Below, in pieces: positions 13,498-26,517 of a DNA stretch of 64,000 bases. The DNA lies in NCBI GenBank assembly GCA_024734555.1, contig JANPWX010000026.1:2234031-2298030 (forward strand), given 5' to 3'. Each line of letters starts with the position of its first letter. Within the stretch, counting starts at the first letter, position 1. Source of the DNA: Trochalopteron elliotii. Taxonomy: Eukaryota; Chordata; Aves; Passeriformes; Leiothrichidae. The notes beneath the pieces were generated by a model that was given only the letters and a program-made list of their open reading frames with translations, did not search any database and was not told where the DNA came from. Both the position numbers and the translations under genes were made by a program.

Positions 13498-16164
13498 GCA
13501 CCAAATGCCGCAAAGAAATTGACCAAAATGATAGCGTACATAAACAACTGTAAGAAAGAAAACCATGTAGTTTGACATTGGTATTCAGTCATTCCTAAAA
13601 AAGCCTATGTTCTCCAAACATGCAATAGCAACACCATTTTTCTACTATGGAAAACTTACCATGTATGTCAAATTACCTCATTTGACCTCAACCCCCTCCC
13701 CCAGAAAAAAAAAGAAAAAAAGGAAATTGTCTATACTATTCAGTAGTTCAGTCCCTATTTTTATTTGGGTCCTTTTAACTGAAGTAGAAGTTATACTTGA
13801 AGGCTAAGTGATCATTTTGCATAAACCTTATATACAAGTGTTTGATGCATCTGAAAAGAGGTTTTGACTTTAGGAGTAAAGATGCTCATAATACAGAGTG
13901 GGGAAAATCCATCTGTAATTCTGGAGGATGCCATCAGAAATGTGAATTACAGGATCAGTGTCTATCAGCTTTTTGGGGGCAAAAGAAAGTTGTATAGATT
14001 AGTTCAGAGAGTACCTACTTTAATTGTTTAAATGTTGGTATTGTTTGGGGTAAAGAATTAATTTCAATTAAATTCTACAATTTAGCAGTTCATTCCTCCC
14101 CTATGTTTAGTCTTGCTTGAAAACAGCATACATTCTTTAAATTTCAGTGTGTAAACTGCATTTGTGTGGGATTTTGGAAAGACTGTGCACTCCCACCTAA
14201 CCAAGAAAGTACGTATTTAAGTTCACAAAGACTACATAATACTGATAAAACCAACTTTGGAATATTTGAAAATTAAGCTACATTATCAATTTTCAACACA
14301 GCTGTACATTCATATCACTTTTCATCCTATTAAAATAAAACCAGAAACATGCTCTAAAAATGTCTAAAAAACACATCTGCAAATACTTACTGCCCTGTCA
14401 TGCCACACCAATTTACATAAACATCAAGATGCTACCAAAAACAAGTTAAAGACTTCGAGTCAAAAAAAAAAGCCCTAGAAAGTGGAATCCTGTCAACTGA
14501 GGTAGTACATTTGGTGGAGGGGGAAATATGCAATTAGCTTTCATTAGTTTAAAGCCTTTTAAAGGTAAAAAGAGCTTTCATTTTGAATTTTCTTTCCCCC
14601 AAAACTAAAACTGTGAGAATAAAATAGTTCAACGTGTAATTTCTGAAGAGCAGCAAAATGTTAGAGAAAGCAGCAAGAACTATAAAGTTTTAGCCTGGGC
14701 TGAAGAAAATACAAGTGCTTTTGACCACTGGCTCACATGCCACCACAAAGTTAACTGATGTCTTACCCAAAGGCAGATTTTTTTTAAACAGTTGATGTGG
14801 TAAAATCAGGTCTATTATTGATTATGGTATTAATCTTGAAATCACTGAATGTCTGCAGATCTCTGTCCTCTTTAGTAAACTCTGTGATAACAAAAGCACA
14901 TCTTAATGTTAGGATATATTTCTTTGAAGAACTGTCAGAGTCTGTTCAGATAAAAACCCCACTTTAAAAACTGGACTGACTTTTAATGATCTCATCTACT
15001 GTTTAAGAGTGACATGAAATAGAGAAAGTACATGAGGATTTCTATATACACTCAGAAGCAGTTTCATAGTCTTACACATGCACACACACATTCTCCATCA
15101 AGAGGGTAGTTCAGGAATAGTGACTTGCTGTATGGTTCTTACTTGGTTTTAACCTTGTGAAATAGAAAGTGGTATCTGCTAAAAGTCATATGCAGAGGTA
15201 AATTTACTTTCCAGCAGATAGGATTCACAGACCAAAGATATGAAAAGTTTGCTTAGCTATAAAGCAGGAGGAAAAAACCTGAACCATAGAAAGATTTTAC
15301 CCTTTTTAGGCAGAATACTAGGGAAAAGTATGAAAATGCAATAAAAGAAACACTTGGAATGTCAGATCAGAAAACCAGCATAGGCAGAACAGCTTTAGCA
15401 GTGTTGCATCAGAATATTAAGTATCCCTCCACATAGAAACAACCTCTTTTCACAGTAGGCCAGTCTACCTATTTCCCTCAAAAAGCAACACAAGGTTAAT
15501 CAAGACCCCCATCACATTTAAACAATTCACAATAAGCACATTTCATTATTTCAAATCATTGAAAGTTTACTGTAGAAAAGTCCAAACATCAAGGTAGTAG
15601 GAAATAAAAACACTTTTAATAAAAGTGTGTCCCTTCAGTGTTAAAAATCTGTAACCACCACCAAGGAGAACTCACAACTGGTGACCAGGAGTTTCTTATT
15701 AGAATTCACTATTTTCAAGCAATTGTGTTGCCAGAAATTTGCTTGCGAGATGACAATTACAGACACCATATTCACAGCGGCTCACAACAGAACGGTCCAA
15801 CATTGAGTTTTCCATTTAAGAATGTTTTGATCCTTTGTTCTCTCCTCAGTCTGGTCCATAGTTTCATATCCAGCTTAACAGTGCTTTATGCAAAAAAAGT
15901 ATTTTTTACATTCATTTTAATCAACCACGTGAAAACAGCGAAGTACAAAATTTTATTTTGCTTTCTAGAAACACCAAAGGCCAGCATCAACTAGTGGAGT
16001 AGTAGTTTCTGGTGTCAGAGTAGTTAACCTAGTAAGGAAAGGCACCTGGATGATAGTTCAAGATTTCTGTAGAATCAAAAAGGGTAATTGCAAACATTCA
16101 GAGTAATATCAAATATTGGGGTTTGCCCCCTACATTTTCATTTTACTTCAAACAATGTTCCTCT

Positions 16165-16170
16165 TTTATT
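16165..16170 (-). terminator. Candidate proximal FNIP2 poly(A) signal
   Basis: This is an AATAAA hexamer on the minus strand about 1.05 kb after the stop codon. Use of this site would give a short 3' UTR. A second AATAAA lies at 15952-15957. Confidence 0.25.
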
Positions 16171-17223
16171 CCTACTCAGAGTGACAACTCGCAGCTGGAA
16201 AAAAGTAATACTTTTGACTAAAGGTTTGGTGGGGGTTGTTTGTTGTCTTGTATTTCCCCAATATGATTGTCTTCAGTTCGTGCCAATTGTTTGGTGTATG
16301 TGCACACGGACACGTGCTCACAGCACTGGCATCATTCAGAAGTTTTTCAAATTCATACTCCTTGGAGATACAATACTTGATGACACCAAGATAAGTTTAG
16401 TTCCCAGGACCACAGTCATACAGCAAATCAACAGTTACTGAAGTTGCATCAGCAACAAATGTAAACTTGTAGCAGAAGTTCCATAAGGCTTTCCCACAAA
16501 ATCCCTCTCTTGGAAGTCCATTCCATTCCACTTGTAGCCATGGGCCCATTTGAATGCCTCCTCATTAAAACAGAAGCAGCCACAGCTCTCAACTTCTTGT
16601 CCTTAAAGGAAAAAGTCACATCAACCTCATGCACACCTCCATTCCCACATGACATTTTGCTGCTGAATCCAGGTTCCTTGTTCTGAGCCCATCACTTCTA
16701 CTGTACAAAACCACACATATGCTCTGCAAGGAAATCACGCCCACCTAAAACACTTTTGTATAGGAATGCTATATACAGAGTTTACAGCTCCTCCTCCTTC
16801 CCAGCAAAGAAACATACACCACACCACACTCACAAGCATAGTATCACGAAATCCATTCTAACCCACTTGTTCTTTTAACTGGTACTTCATGGTTTTGAGC
16901 AGCGTTTTGGATGGCAGCACACAGTCTGCCACATAGTGTTAACTTTTGTCCTTTGAATAAAAATAAAATGCAAGGATGCAGTCTCTTGATTTAAGTCAGA
17001 AGTGAGATTGTAAGAAAAACCTGAATGCCTTTTGTGTTATGTAAACTGAAGTCCTCCGATAAAACTTCCGGTTGAAATCAGAATCGGAAGGTGGTAGAAT
17101 GTACAGTCATCACCTGCTTTCATCAGTGCTCCCCTTTACCAGTGTTTGGCACCTCTGTTCTTCATTCAACATTCCCATTTTCACAATTGGATTTTAAGGG
17201 AATGACTATCCTGAGAATTTAAT

Positions 17224-17302
17224 TTATAAGAGTATTTGAGCAACATATGGGGAATGAGTACTTGCTATAGCAGCCAACAAAGGCAAGTCATTGGATTCAA
17301 TC
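17224..17302 (-). CDS. FNIP2: FNIP2 exon 18: C-terminus and stop
   Basis: The exon codes for the last 25 residues (1077-1101) and ends in TAA at 17226-17224. It reads [20 protein letters not shown] then AQILL, the standard FNIP C-terminus, so the reading frame is complete at this end. The acceptor ends TTTCTAG, and the first base completes Gly1076. The 3' UTR follows on the low-coordinate side. Confidence 0.97.
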
Positions 17303-18537
17303 CTAGAAATTAAAAAAAAGAGACAGACTTTAAAATAATATACAGTCACTTTTACAAGAGAAATACAAAATGGTACTTTTTATCCACTTTAAAGAAACTG
17401 GAAGTATCTTGCTATTATTAAGTTAATTGTTTAATTATTATTTACTGTCAATAATCATATAATACCAGTAAAGGTAGGTAAATAATGCTTAAAACCAAGT
17501 ATGCTAGCACTTAAATCAAAAGATAGCAGCATTACATTCTGTGCTATATAATCTTTTGTGGTTTAAATAAAAGATCTTTTATTTATTTGCTAAACCATAG
17601 CCTTAGCTGGTAGTCTTACCAGTGAGTAGGCACCAATAAGCCCAGTTTATTAAAGTACTAAGTATCAGATTATGGAAGATTATGCATTTTAGATTTTGAA
17701 TATAACTCAGTTCACTACATAGGAGCACTTTCTTACCAAAAATGACCAAAAGCTGAAATTATTAATTATTATGCAATAATAGTTCAAGGAACATCTCTCA
17801 AGTGCAATGGTCAATTTCCTTTCCAACTATTTCCAAATGTGAAGCTCCTCAGAGGCCAGGATGTATGTACATATTTATATATTTTTAATGTGTATACACA
17901 CACACACACACAGAGAAAAGTGCTTGTTTTAGGGTTTCACTATTTACAGCTACATTTCTGAGCATGAAATCTTGAACAGCCTGGAAAAAGATAAATGAGA
18001 TTTAATCAAAAGTGCTAAAAAACATCTTGAGAAAGTGTGTTTACTACTTCTCCCTTTTCTGCTATCAGCAGGCAGATCCCTAAAAGTTATATGCCATCAA
18101 GTACTATTATTAGAAGACAGCTGCTGAACAGGACACCTGTTTATTTTTGAGACCCTCTTGTCCCTCAAGATAAAAATGCACCCTTTTCATTCCAAAAATT
18201 CTGAAGTATTTGTTGGGATAAAGTTTCCATTAAGGAGAGCACAACAGAAGAGAGTGTGTATGAATGCATGGATAACTGCCTAATCAACAAAATCCAAACT
18301 CTCTTCATTCTAAAGATTTAAAAATGACAAGTATTTTGTTGTTGCTATCTAAATGTCCCCTCTTGATTTCGAGATAGCTCAGTAGAACCCATTTTTGCAA
18401 CTTATTAGGCACATGAAAGAGGAGTGTCAAATATGAAGCAAATCCTCATGAGAACAAGCTGTCAACACTCAGATGAAAAGGCAAAATAACTGGCCCAGCT
18501 TTCGTCATTGCTTAAGACTGATACCTGCAATACTCAC
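17303..18537 (-). other. FNIP2 intron 17
   Basis: Intron of 1,235 nt with canonical ends. Apart from the CA microsatellite at 17896-17912, no feature is visible. Confidence 0.9.
17896..17912. repeat. (CA)n microsatellite
   Basis: Short CA run preceded by TGTATA, in FNIP2 intron 17. Confidence 0.85.
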
Positions 18538-18653
18538 CCCAATACAATCCCTAGTTCTTTTACATGCACTCTCGTATGTCCTCGCAGATATTCTGAAAGC
18601 ATTTTGCTTTTGAGATACATCTCTTGCAGTCTATCCTCAAGATGCATTATGCA
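18538..18653 (-). CDS. FNIP2: FNIP2 exon 17: [20 protein letters not shown]
   Basis: The exon has 116 nt and encodes residues 1038-1075 plus two bases of Gly1076. It reads [20 protein letters not shown], then [19 protein letters not shown]. This charged amphipathic helix is among the best conserved C-terminal parts. The acceptor ends TTTACAG and the donor is GTGAGT. A plus-strand open frame over the same bases is a shadow. Confidence 0.97.
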
Positions 18654-21600
18654 CTGTAAACACAGACCAAAAACCTCAGAACAGCTTTTGCAATTGCATG
18701 CAAATATTACAGAAATATAAGCACATCGCTTTACCTTCTATCTTAGAAGATAAACTAAGCCTCCACTCCAAAATCTAGAAGAGGAATTGGATTTATTACA
18801 ATTGTCCTATAAACATTAAAAAGTTACACTATCCCACTAAGAGGAAACCCCTCACAGAAGTGGGGCATTCCAGCTGTCTTGGGCAGCAAGTTTGTTGCAC
18901 AAACTGCACCGCTACTTCCACTCAAATCACTGCATTCCTGCTGACTTGAACAGTTTTAATGAGGTTCAAAACCACTCAATATATCTTAATAAGAATTAAG
19001 GCAGAATTCTTGGATCAAGATGTCTTTTTTATAAGTCAGTACTATTTTTCTGAAAGACTTGGTTTAGACAACATTTTCTAAAATTATCATTCTAGCTCTA
19101 AGGCTACAGTGCCATTCAAGGAACTAAGACTCAAAGAGTGGAAGACACCACTACCTTATTTATCATAGAACTATGGCTCTTTTGCTGACTCCTCTTCTGT
19201 AGCAACTAAGTCACAAATCCATTTTAGGCGTTTGTTTTCATACTTCCTAAGTACTTTTAGTTTAAAATTGCTTAAACATTTGATGCTGATTGCCAAAAGG
19301 TAATAGTTCAAGTTGAAACATCAGCTTAATCATTCCACTTTTCTTCCAGCAGTGGAATGCTAGGAATGCATTATTTTTAAATACAGTCATGTGATTCATG
19401 GCAATTTCTCATATACCAACTACAAGAGAGGTGATGAACCTTGGCTTCAAGGAGAGAGGGGGATTAGTTATTCTGGCAAGACAAGGTCAGCAGGCAGCAT
19501 GTCTTCACACACTGAGTAGGTAGGAAGTCTTATCAGGTGTTTTGTTCTTAGGGCAAAGGTACAGTCAAACTTGATACATTCCTTCTTTTCACAGGGATGA
19601 CCACTTCAAAAAAGTTAAATTAGTTCAGCTCTCTGAAATCAGGAGATGAAAACAGGAAGCACATGCAGAACCTCACATTATCAAACATATAATCATCCAG
19701 CAGGCACAGACAGCAATTAGAAACTGTAGCAGCAAATAGCTCCATCATCCCAAGTACTGGAGTTGAATGAAAACCCTAAGTATTACAAATGAGACCTGGT
19801 GAGACCAGTTTCATTAATTAAAAATCTAATGAGAAAAAGACTCAGGCTTGTAGGGAGCCTAATATGTATTCTTCTGTTCATCTGGAGCAAGATGAAGATG
19901 TTTAATTATTCTTTCAATGAGCTAATATCAAGTCTTAATAATGGAAAATAAAGAGGCACCTTAAAAAACATGCTACGTGGTAGTAGAGTAAAATCAGTGC
20001 CGCCAATGGAGGAAAGGCAGAAGGGTTTTGACAACAGTTTAATCAATTTGCTTCAGGCCAATTTTCCCTCAAGTCGTTATAATCATAACACTTCTGATTC
20101 TGGCCAAAAGGGAAGCAAGCACTCCTATCTTTTCCAAGACAGGTAACCCTCAAGCAAAAAGCCTATGAGCACTTTCTCAGTGGCTCATTTAGGGGGGCAT
20201 GCAGCTGCATTACAAAGTAGCAGTTTCAATTCCAGTATTTGTGTTAAGGATTTGGACTTTTTTTTTTTTTAGAGTTATGAGGGAGCAAGCAAGAATCCCA
20301 CATTATTTTAAAAGAAGGGTTGTTTACATCATATGATCTATTCCTTCTGAATACCAGCAAAGAATCAAAAGACATTTTCCTCACAAACTTGGTATATTAA
20401 CCCAACTTGTTCAGTGTCCACAAGTTTTTATTTTTTTATATTAGCTTCCTCTGCAGTTTCTCATTGACCAAACGAAAAAAAATCAAGTAACTTCTAAAAA
20501 TAGAAGCGTAGCTCAAACTGAGTTTAAAGGTGCAGGTAAAATTTTTGACATATTGCTGAAATGCAGCAGTTGCAATCAGCACTTTCCTCTCACCAGGGTG
20601 TACTGCAAAGCTCTCTGCAGCACAACTATCAGTCTAAAGTGGTACAACAAAGATACCACCACTCGCCTTTCATCTGGTCTCAAACTGGGTTGTTTTTGTT
20701 AGTACCACAAAACCCCAAAAATACTTATTCACCTGAACAGTAACTGCCTGTAAAGAGATATGCACTCCTAAAGGAAACATACTGCATTGTGGTCATCTCT
20801 GATTGATATGAGTACATCAATACTTCTGTTTCTATTCAAATTTAAATCAATAGAAATACTACTATGAAAATGTAGCACCTCTCCTAGAGTTCAGGGAAAC
20901 TTAGCTTCCATGCACTGATGTTGTTTTAGCAGATTCCAAAATCCCCTGACAGAAGAATCAAAGTGTCATTATGAAAAACTTAAAAACTACTAGCACTGTC
21001 ACTTTACAGTTCCTTTTTGTAAGACAAAGGAAATAAAAACCCCTGAAAATCATTCTGCCTCCAGACACCTCTCAAACCACACAAACCATATAGAAACTGC
21101 ATATACAAATTCTAAGGTAACACTGGAAAGAACACTTCAGTTGCAAAATTAACTACTCAGTTTAAAAATGGCAGGATTTAAGGTGTGACTGTGCTAGTGT
21201 TAGGATACAATTTCAACCACAGTTGCATATTTTTCAGTACCCAGAAGAATCCAGAGAAAACACTCAAAAATGTACCCACATATTTTGCCTAATGCTTGAC
21301 TTGAAAAACTTAGTGTAATCAATACCACCAGTTTAACCCAAAACAATGCCAACTAATACTATTTAGAGCTGTTAGTGTTTAGCTCCATCTTCCTCTTTCA
21401 TTTGCTGGTGCAGTCATTGCAAAGGATTCCTACAGAATTTCTCAAGGCTATCTGCTGAATGACAAATCAATTCCGTTGATTAGAAAAAGGGGTGACTACT
21501 GAAAAAACACTCCATCTCCCCTCACCAACAATCACATGCTAAAAATTGAATTACAGTTATTGCAGTCAGACTTATGGGCAATTTTGTTGTAATCAGCAAA

Positions 21601-22289
21601 ACCAGCATTACTGATTTGCTCTGATGAACTCCACTACAAATGAAGACAGGAAAGGATGCTGTGGGACAGAGAATATACAACATGACAAAGTAACATTCCC
21701 TACTGTAACCCTCCCATTCCCAGGTGTCTCATCTCATCAATCCTATGGAGCCATTAGCAAAGCTACCCAAGACAGCACTCACTAAAATATGTATAAAATG
21801 GAAGGGTCAAGTAAACAAACAGAGGCACAGTTAGTTGGAGGGGAGAGACAAGAGGCATCCACTGCATGGGGTTGAATAGAAACCCCAAGAAGAGAAAGTT
21901 GTTTGCCAGAACCAGGATTTGGTAGATAAGACACTTCAACAGCTTTCAGAGTAGAGAAGTATGGAACTTATACAAAAAATATAAAAAACAAATGCAAGAG
22001 TCCTAAACCTAAACACATGAGGACCATGCTAAAATTGCCTAAACAACTTAAGTTCTGGCACATTATCTTGGATTTGTTAACTTCAATCTGATCTGTTTAA
22101 TGTAAATTACAGGCAAACCAGTATCCATTACTGGACTGTAGCATGGATTTTTTACAATATGTTGTAACAGCTCTGCATTGTATCAGGCATTAGTTCATAG
22201 ATATTGCAACACAGGGTACAGAAGTCTATGTTTGCTATCTGAGTTAAACAATTTCCATTAGCTTCGGCTTTCAATAAAGAAATACTTAC
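18654..22289 (-). other. FNIP2 intron 16
   Basis: Intron of about 3.6 kb, AT-rich. I see no recognisable repeat copy, RNA gene or extra exon in it. Short open frames lack splice context. Confidence 0.85.
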
Positions 22290-22490
22290 AAAGTCAGCTG
22301 GGACGTTGAGTTTGTAAAGCTGTAGAATAGACTGCAACAGACTGGATACTTGACTCGAAACCAGAACATCCTTGCCTAACTTCACACTGTCCATCATCTT
22401 TCTCTGGCTTGTAGCTACTTGTACATTCCATTTATCTGTGTCTGCAATAATGCAGACAGCTTCTGCTATGGGCTCATCTAGCACTGGATG
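22290..22490 (-). CDS. FNIP2: FNIP2 exon 16: [20 protein letters not shown]
   Basis: The exon has 201 nt, exactly 67 codons, phase 0 at both ends, residues 971-1037. It contains [59 protein letters not shown] and VPADF. A skipped copy would keep the reading frame but lose a core DENN piece. The acceptor ends GTTGCAG and the donor is GTAAGT. Confidence 0.97.
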
Positions 22491-24219
22491 CTGCAACAGA
22501 AACAAAATACATTTATGTGATACTTTCATAAACATTTCCACAGTTCAGTTGAAGGTTCTACTTTTATTCACACTGATGTAGCAAGTAAGAAAGTGATCCG
22601 ATGCATGTTTTTGTCCATTAGGGAACCAAAGGCATCTCAAAAAACGACAAGGAATATCAACTTCAGTGACAAGATTTACATTCAGCATTCAGCAACACTG
22701 GATCTGCCAATTTGATCAAGACATTTGATTTTCATTAGTGCCTGAAAGTCACTACTCCATTTTATTTTTCTTCAAGCATTCCCCTACACTGAAGAGATCA
22801 GTTTCTTTCAAAATGAAGAGTAAATTACAGTGATCCAGTGATGGTGAAAGTACATTCAATGTTTCAGATATATGAGAGGAATTTTACTATGCACAATCAA
22901 GCAGGGTATAACAGAATAGCTATGGTTGGAGGGGACCTCTGGAGATCCTCTAATCCAATCCTTTGCCAAGGCAGTGCCCCCTAGAGCAGGTGACACAGGA
23001 ACAAGTCCAGGCAGGTTTTGAATGTCTCTAGAGAGGGAGACTCCACCACCTCTCTAGGCAGCTGGTTCCACTGCTCTGCCACCCTCAACATAAAGAAATC
23101 TTTCCTCAGAAGCTGAGATGGAACTTCTTTTGTTTAGTTTATGGCCACTGTTCCTTGTCCTGTTGCTGAGCACCACTCTTGACATCTGCCTTTAGGATAT
23201 TTATATGCATCAATGAGATGCCTTCTCAGTCTAGTCTGCTCTGAGAAGCGAGATGTTCCAGATCCTTAATGATCTTTGGGACTCTCCACTGGACTCTCTT
23301 CAGTAGCTTCTCATCCTTCTTGACCTGTGGAGCCCAGGACTGGACACAGCACTCCAGATGTGGCCTCACTAGGGCTGGGTAGAGGGGCAGGTTCACTTCC
23401 CTTGACCTGCTGGAATGCTCTTGTTATGCACCCCAGGAGAGCACTGGCTCTCCTGGCAGCAAGAGCTGCCATGGTCCACTTGTCATCCACCAAAGAAAAG
23501 CCATCACCACACTAGACCAATCTGATGTTGCTTAAAGACTATACAGACACACACATCACTGTTCTGGGTAATACATACAGTCATGCCAGCAGGATGGTTT
23601 TTAATTGCTACAGAGAGAAGCTGCTGACAATTACTAGATAAGCATTTTAAACTGCATACTGAGGTCACACAGTTATTCCAGTGAAAGGTTAGTTATAAAT
23701 TTTATAATTTAGGAGTACTTACAGTAGAGAAAGAACACAGCAAAGTTCTTATCTACATACAATTACCTCCTGTAGTCAGTCATTTCTGTTACAGACTAGT
23801 ATCATACAGGTTTCAACAAGACTTTACCTGACCTGCAATACATGCCACTAAGTGGCAAAATAAGATGTTTCGACTTGCATGTAATTTTTCTGAAATACAG
23901 GCAATTTTGTCTGCTATTGTGATGTAAAAAAGAAGCAGCTCAAGAGTTTTCTTCCTTGTTTGTAACTTGAAGTTGGAAGCAATCTTCCTTGTGCTAATCT
24001 TTATTACTTTTAAAGCTTTTCTTCAAAGGAAAGCATATGTTTCTTGCATGAACAGGCCTTGCATATAGTGAATTACATGCTTAGATCTTTCAAAAAAGAC
24101 ATAGCAGGTGTGGCTGTTCAGACCAAGTAAGCAAAAAAAAAATTAACCTACTCAAATAATCTGCTCCTGTAGACTTCAGTAATATCACAACTCCTACTCT
24201 AACTCAGTATTTAACTCAC
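22491..24219 (-). other. FNIP2 intron 15
   Basis: Intron of about 1.7 kb, a third of which is the CR1 copy at 22908-23512. The rest shows nothing recognisable. Confidence 0.9.
22908..23512 (-). mobile_element. CR1 LINE copy, 5'-truncated, in FNIP2 intron 15
   Basis: About 600 bp in minus orientation. The plus strand opens with GAATAGCTATGGTTGGAGGG, the complement of the CR1 3' end. It runs through landmarks such as CTCCACCACCTCTCTAGGCA and GGACTGGACACAGCACTCCA. The open frames here on both strands come from the element, which has lost most of its 5' part. It lies in the same orientation as FNIP2. Confidence 0.9.
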
Positions 24220-24376
24220 ATGCATTGCATGAAGTAGATCAGCCAGTAGACACTGCTTGAGTTTTTCATCATTATTTATTCCATGCAGCACTAGATCAGG
24301 TATATACGTATGACAGTAACCACCCAGAAGTGATCTTCCAAAGTTTTTGACACATTGACTGCTGATGGTGTTTGAC
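24220..24376 (-). CDS. FNIP2: FNIP2 exon 15: [12 protein letters not shown]-terminal DENN
   Basis: The exon has 157 nt and encodes residues 919-970, completing Arg918. It reads [20 protein letters not shown], then [20 protein letters not shown] and [12 protein letters not shown]. The NFGRSLL motif is invariant in FNIPs and resumes the folded DENN domain after the disordered insert. The acceptor ends TTTCAG and the donor is GTGAGT. Confidence 0.97.
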
Positions 24377-25199
24377 CTGAAACACAAAAACACAAAGCAG
24401 GTAAGACTCCTGCTTGACAAACTGCATTCAGATTTTGCCTGAATACAAAGTCATGCCTGTTTCTACTGCAAATATTAATCAACAGTTGTATTCCAAGTAT
24501 ACATAAACGTTCACACCAGTAAACATGTACTGGTGCTCTTTGAAATAAGAATTTTAAAAGCTGAAATTTAACAATGTAATGATTTCTTCAAACTTGTAAA
24601 TAAGCAAATTTATATGCACTGGAGTTTGTGGGATGTATGAGCTTCATGTTCTGCAGATTGCCATTTTGCTAAATTTGAGTTTTCTTCAACTCTCATGCTT
24701 AAGGTAAGTCTAGAAACTGACCTTAAGCAACATCAAATTCCACGTGCATCTGTAATGCTCAAAAATTTTCAAATAGCATGGGCATGTTTATTCCAAATCT
24801 GTATTTGACTTAACAATTATGTCAAATATAAACAGTCAGCTTTTTAAGTACAGTTTTTCTAGTCCTCAGCCATTCTATCAACATGTCTACAATAAATGCT
24901 TCAGTCTATCTACATGTCTACAATAAATGCTTCAAACTTTACATAAAGTTTGATGACTTTTTATTAGACATTTGAAGTATACCTTTGTCATAAAACTTTA
25001 TTAAACCTGCCCTATCTCTTTTCTTTCTGCCAAATCTGCTTACAAGAATTCTAACCACATCACTCAATGTCTGCTACTGATTTGTTTGCAAAGAACTTAG
25101 TCAAGATCCCAAAAGATTTCAGACTTGAAACTTTAAATAACTCAAAAGTAGCTACAGCTTTTGACTCCATTTAGTTCTAAATTAATCAGACTTCTATAC
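24377..25199 (-). other. FNIP2 intron 14
   Basis: Intron of 823 nt containing the 31-bp tandem duplication and otherwise AT-rich sequence. Confidence 0.9.
24874..24935. repeat. Tandem duplication, two 31-bp units
   Basis: Two adjacent copies with the shared core ACATGTCTACAATAAATGCT, differing at a couple of bases. It lies in intron 14, about 265 bp past the exon 14 donor. It looks like a simple recent duplication. Confidence 0.85.
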
Positions 25200-26517
25200 C
25201 TTGGCAAAGGAAGTTCCACTTCTGCAAATTCTTCAAGTTGTTTGCTGATGTTATCATGATGCACCTCATCAGGGATACAACAATCACCTTCTTCATCACT
25301 AGCTCCAAGAGCACTGTCTGAACTCTCGTTCCTTGGAATGTCTCCTTCAACTCTGAAGGAGGTTTTCCTTCCAGAATCCCCATAGGGGACATCTTTAGCA
25401 CCTGCTTTAGGGGAATCCTGTTTGACAGCAGAATCTGCTTCTACGCAATCAGAAGAATAGTTCTCCAGACTGCCAGAGCACAAAGTTCTATTTTCTTTCG
25501 TGTCAGGCAATTTTACAGTTTCTATGTTATCCGTGGGCAAAAGCAGCTCACTAGATATTGAGTTAATTAAATTCACTTCAGTTCCTTTACTTTCCATATG
25601 TTGGTTAAGTATACTTTCCTTTTCCTCACACAGTGGGATTTGTGCATAACAAACATTATGTTTACTGATGGGTATAAAGGCAGCTTCACAACTGTCTTCT
25701 TGATTCTGAGAAGCATCCACAGTCAGATTTGTGGAACTTGAGGCACAATGGATCACCTCTGGATTTTTAATTAATGCCTTCAGATTTTCTTCCATTTCCC
25801 TTCTATGAGTCTCTAAGTCTGACTCTGGTGATGCTGAACTTCCAATCTGAAAAGTGACCTTTTCTAAGTGTGAATTCCTGTGGCCAGACCTTTCAGGACA
25901 AGGTAGGGAAGATGACCTACTAGAAAACTGCTTTTCCACTTTTCTCTCATTCTGGTTCTTGTTCTTCTTTACATCCATTATATCCTCTAATTCAGATGAT
26001 TCTTCAGAGTGGTAGGATACCATTCCTGCATCAGTGACAGTTCTTTTCCTACCATCAGCTGCTCCTTTACAGAAACCGCTAGTTAGACAGTCAACAGATG
26101 TTTCAGAGGTCTGACTGGCCTTTCCTATTGCTTCCCTCTTTTCTTTTGAAGAGACTGGGACAGGCTGAGTGCTTTCTGGTTCATGCACCCACCCTGCAGT
26201 AGTGTTGTTCTTACTTCCATCGTTCTTTGGAGGTAGGATTGGAGGCACAAGAGCAGGTTCATTTTTAACAGTGACAACCACATAATCGGATTCCTCTACC
26301 TCTCCCTTTTCTAGTGCAGTTGTGATCTTGCTTCCATTTAGCACCTGCTCTCCTTCCCCAGCCTTCTCACTCCATGTCAGCTGATTTTCCTGCAGCTCAG
26401 AGCACCGGATGAAGTAAGTTAGAACATAGAGCAAGCGCTGCACCAACTCCTTGCGCTTTCCAACAATAACAGTCCGAGTCAATCTAACTGGAGAGCCTAT
26501 GGCACCGTAGAGATCAC
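25200..26517 (-). CDS. FNIP2: FNIP2 exon 14: large, mostly disordered exon
   Basis: The exon has 1,318 nt and encodes residues 480-917, about 40% of the protein. It starts with conserved DENN sequence (DLYGAIGSPVRLTRTVIVGK and YVLTYFIRCSELQENQLTW) and NGSKITTALEKGEVEESDYV. A long, poorly conserved acidic and Ser-rich insert follows. Conserved islands within it are LEKVTFQIGSSASPESD (near 25815-25870) and GDIPRNESSDSALGASDEE (near 25290-25350). The second is an acidic Ser cluster like the CK2-phosphorylated segment known in FNIP1. It ends in VELPLP. The acceptor ends TGCACAG and the donor is GTATAG. Confidence 0.97.

Larger units (their letters stand above)
13470..17223 (-). other. FNIP2: Likely FNIP2 3' UTR (end uncertain)
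   Basis: About 3.7 kb of AT-rich sequence follows the FNIP2 stop on the minus strand. No splice-flanked coding exon is visible in it. Several AATAAA signals on the minus strand could end it, at 16165-16170, 15952-15957, 13760-13765 and 13492-13497. The last is followed by a GT-rich stretch and would give a UTR of about 3.7 kb. The true end cannot be fixed without transcript data. Confidence 0.4.

Noticed and set aside
16449..16655. Minus-strand 68-codon open frame, looked at as a small gene
   Set aside because: It lies within the likely FNIP2 3' UTR. An overlapping frame is equally open, and neither resembles a known protein or has splice context.
23311..23515. Open frames at 23.3-23.5 kb on both strands
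   Set aside because: They fall inside a CR1 copy.
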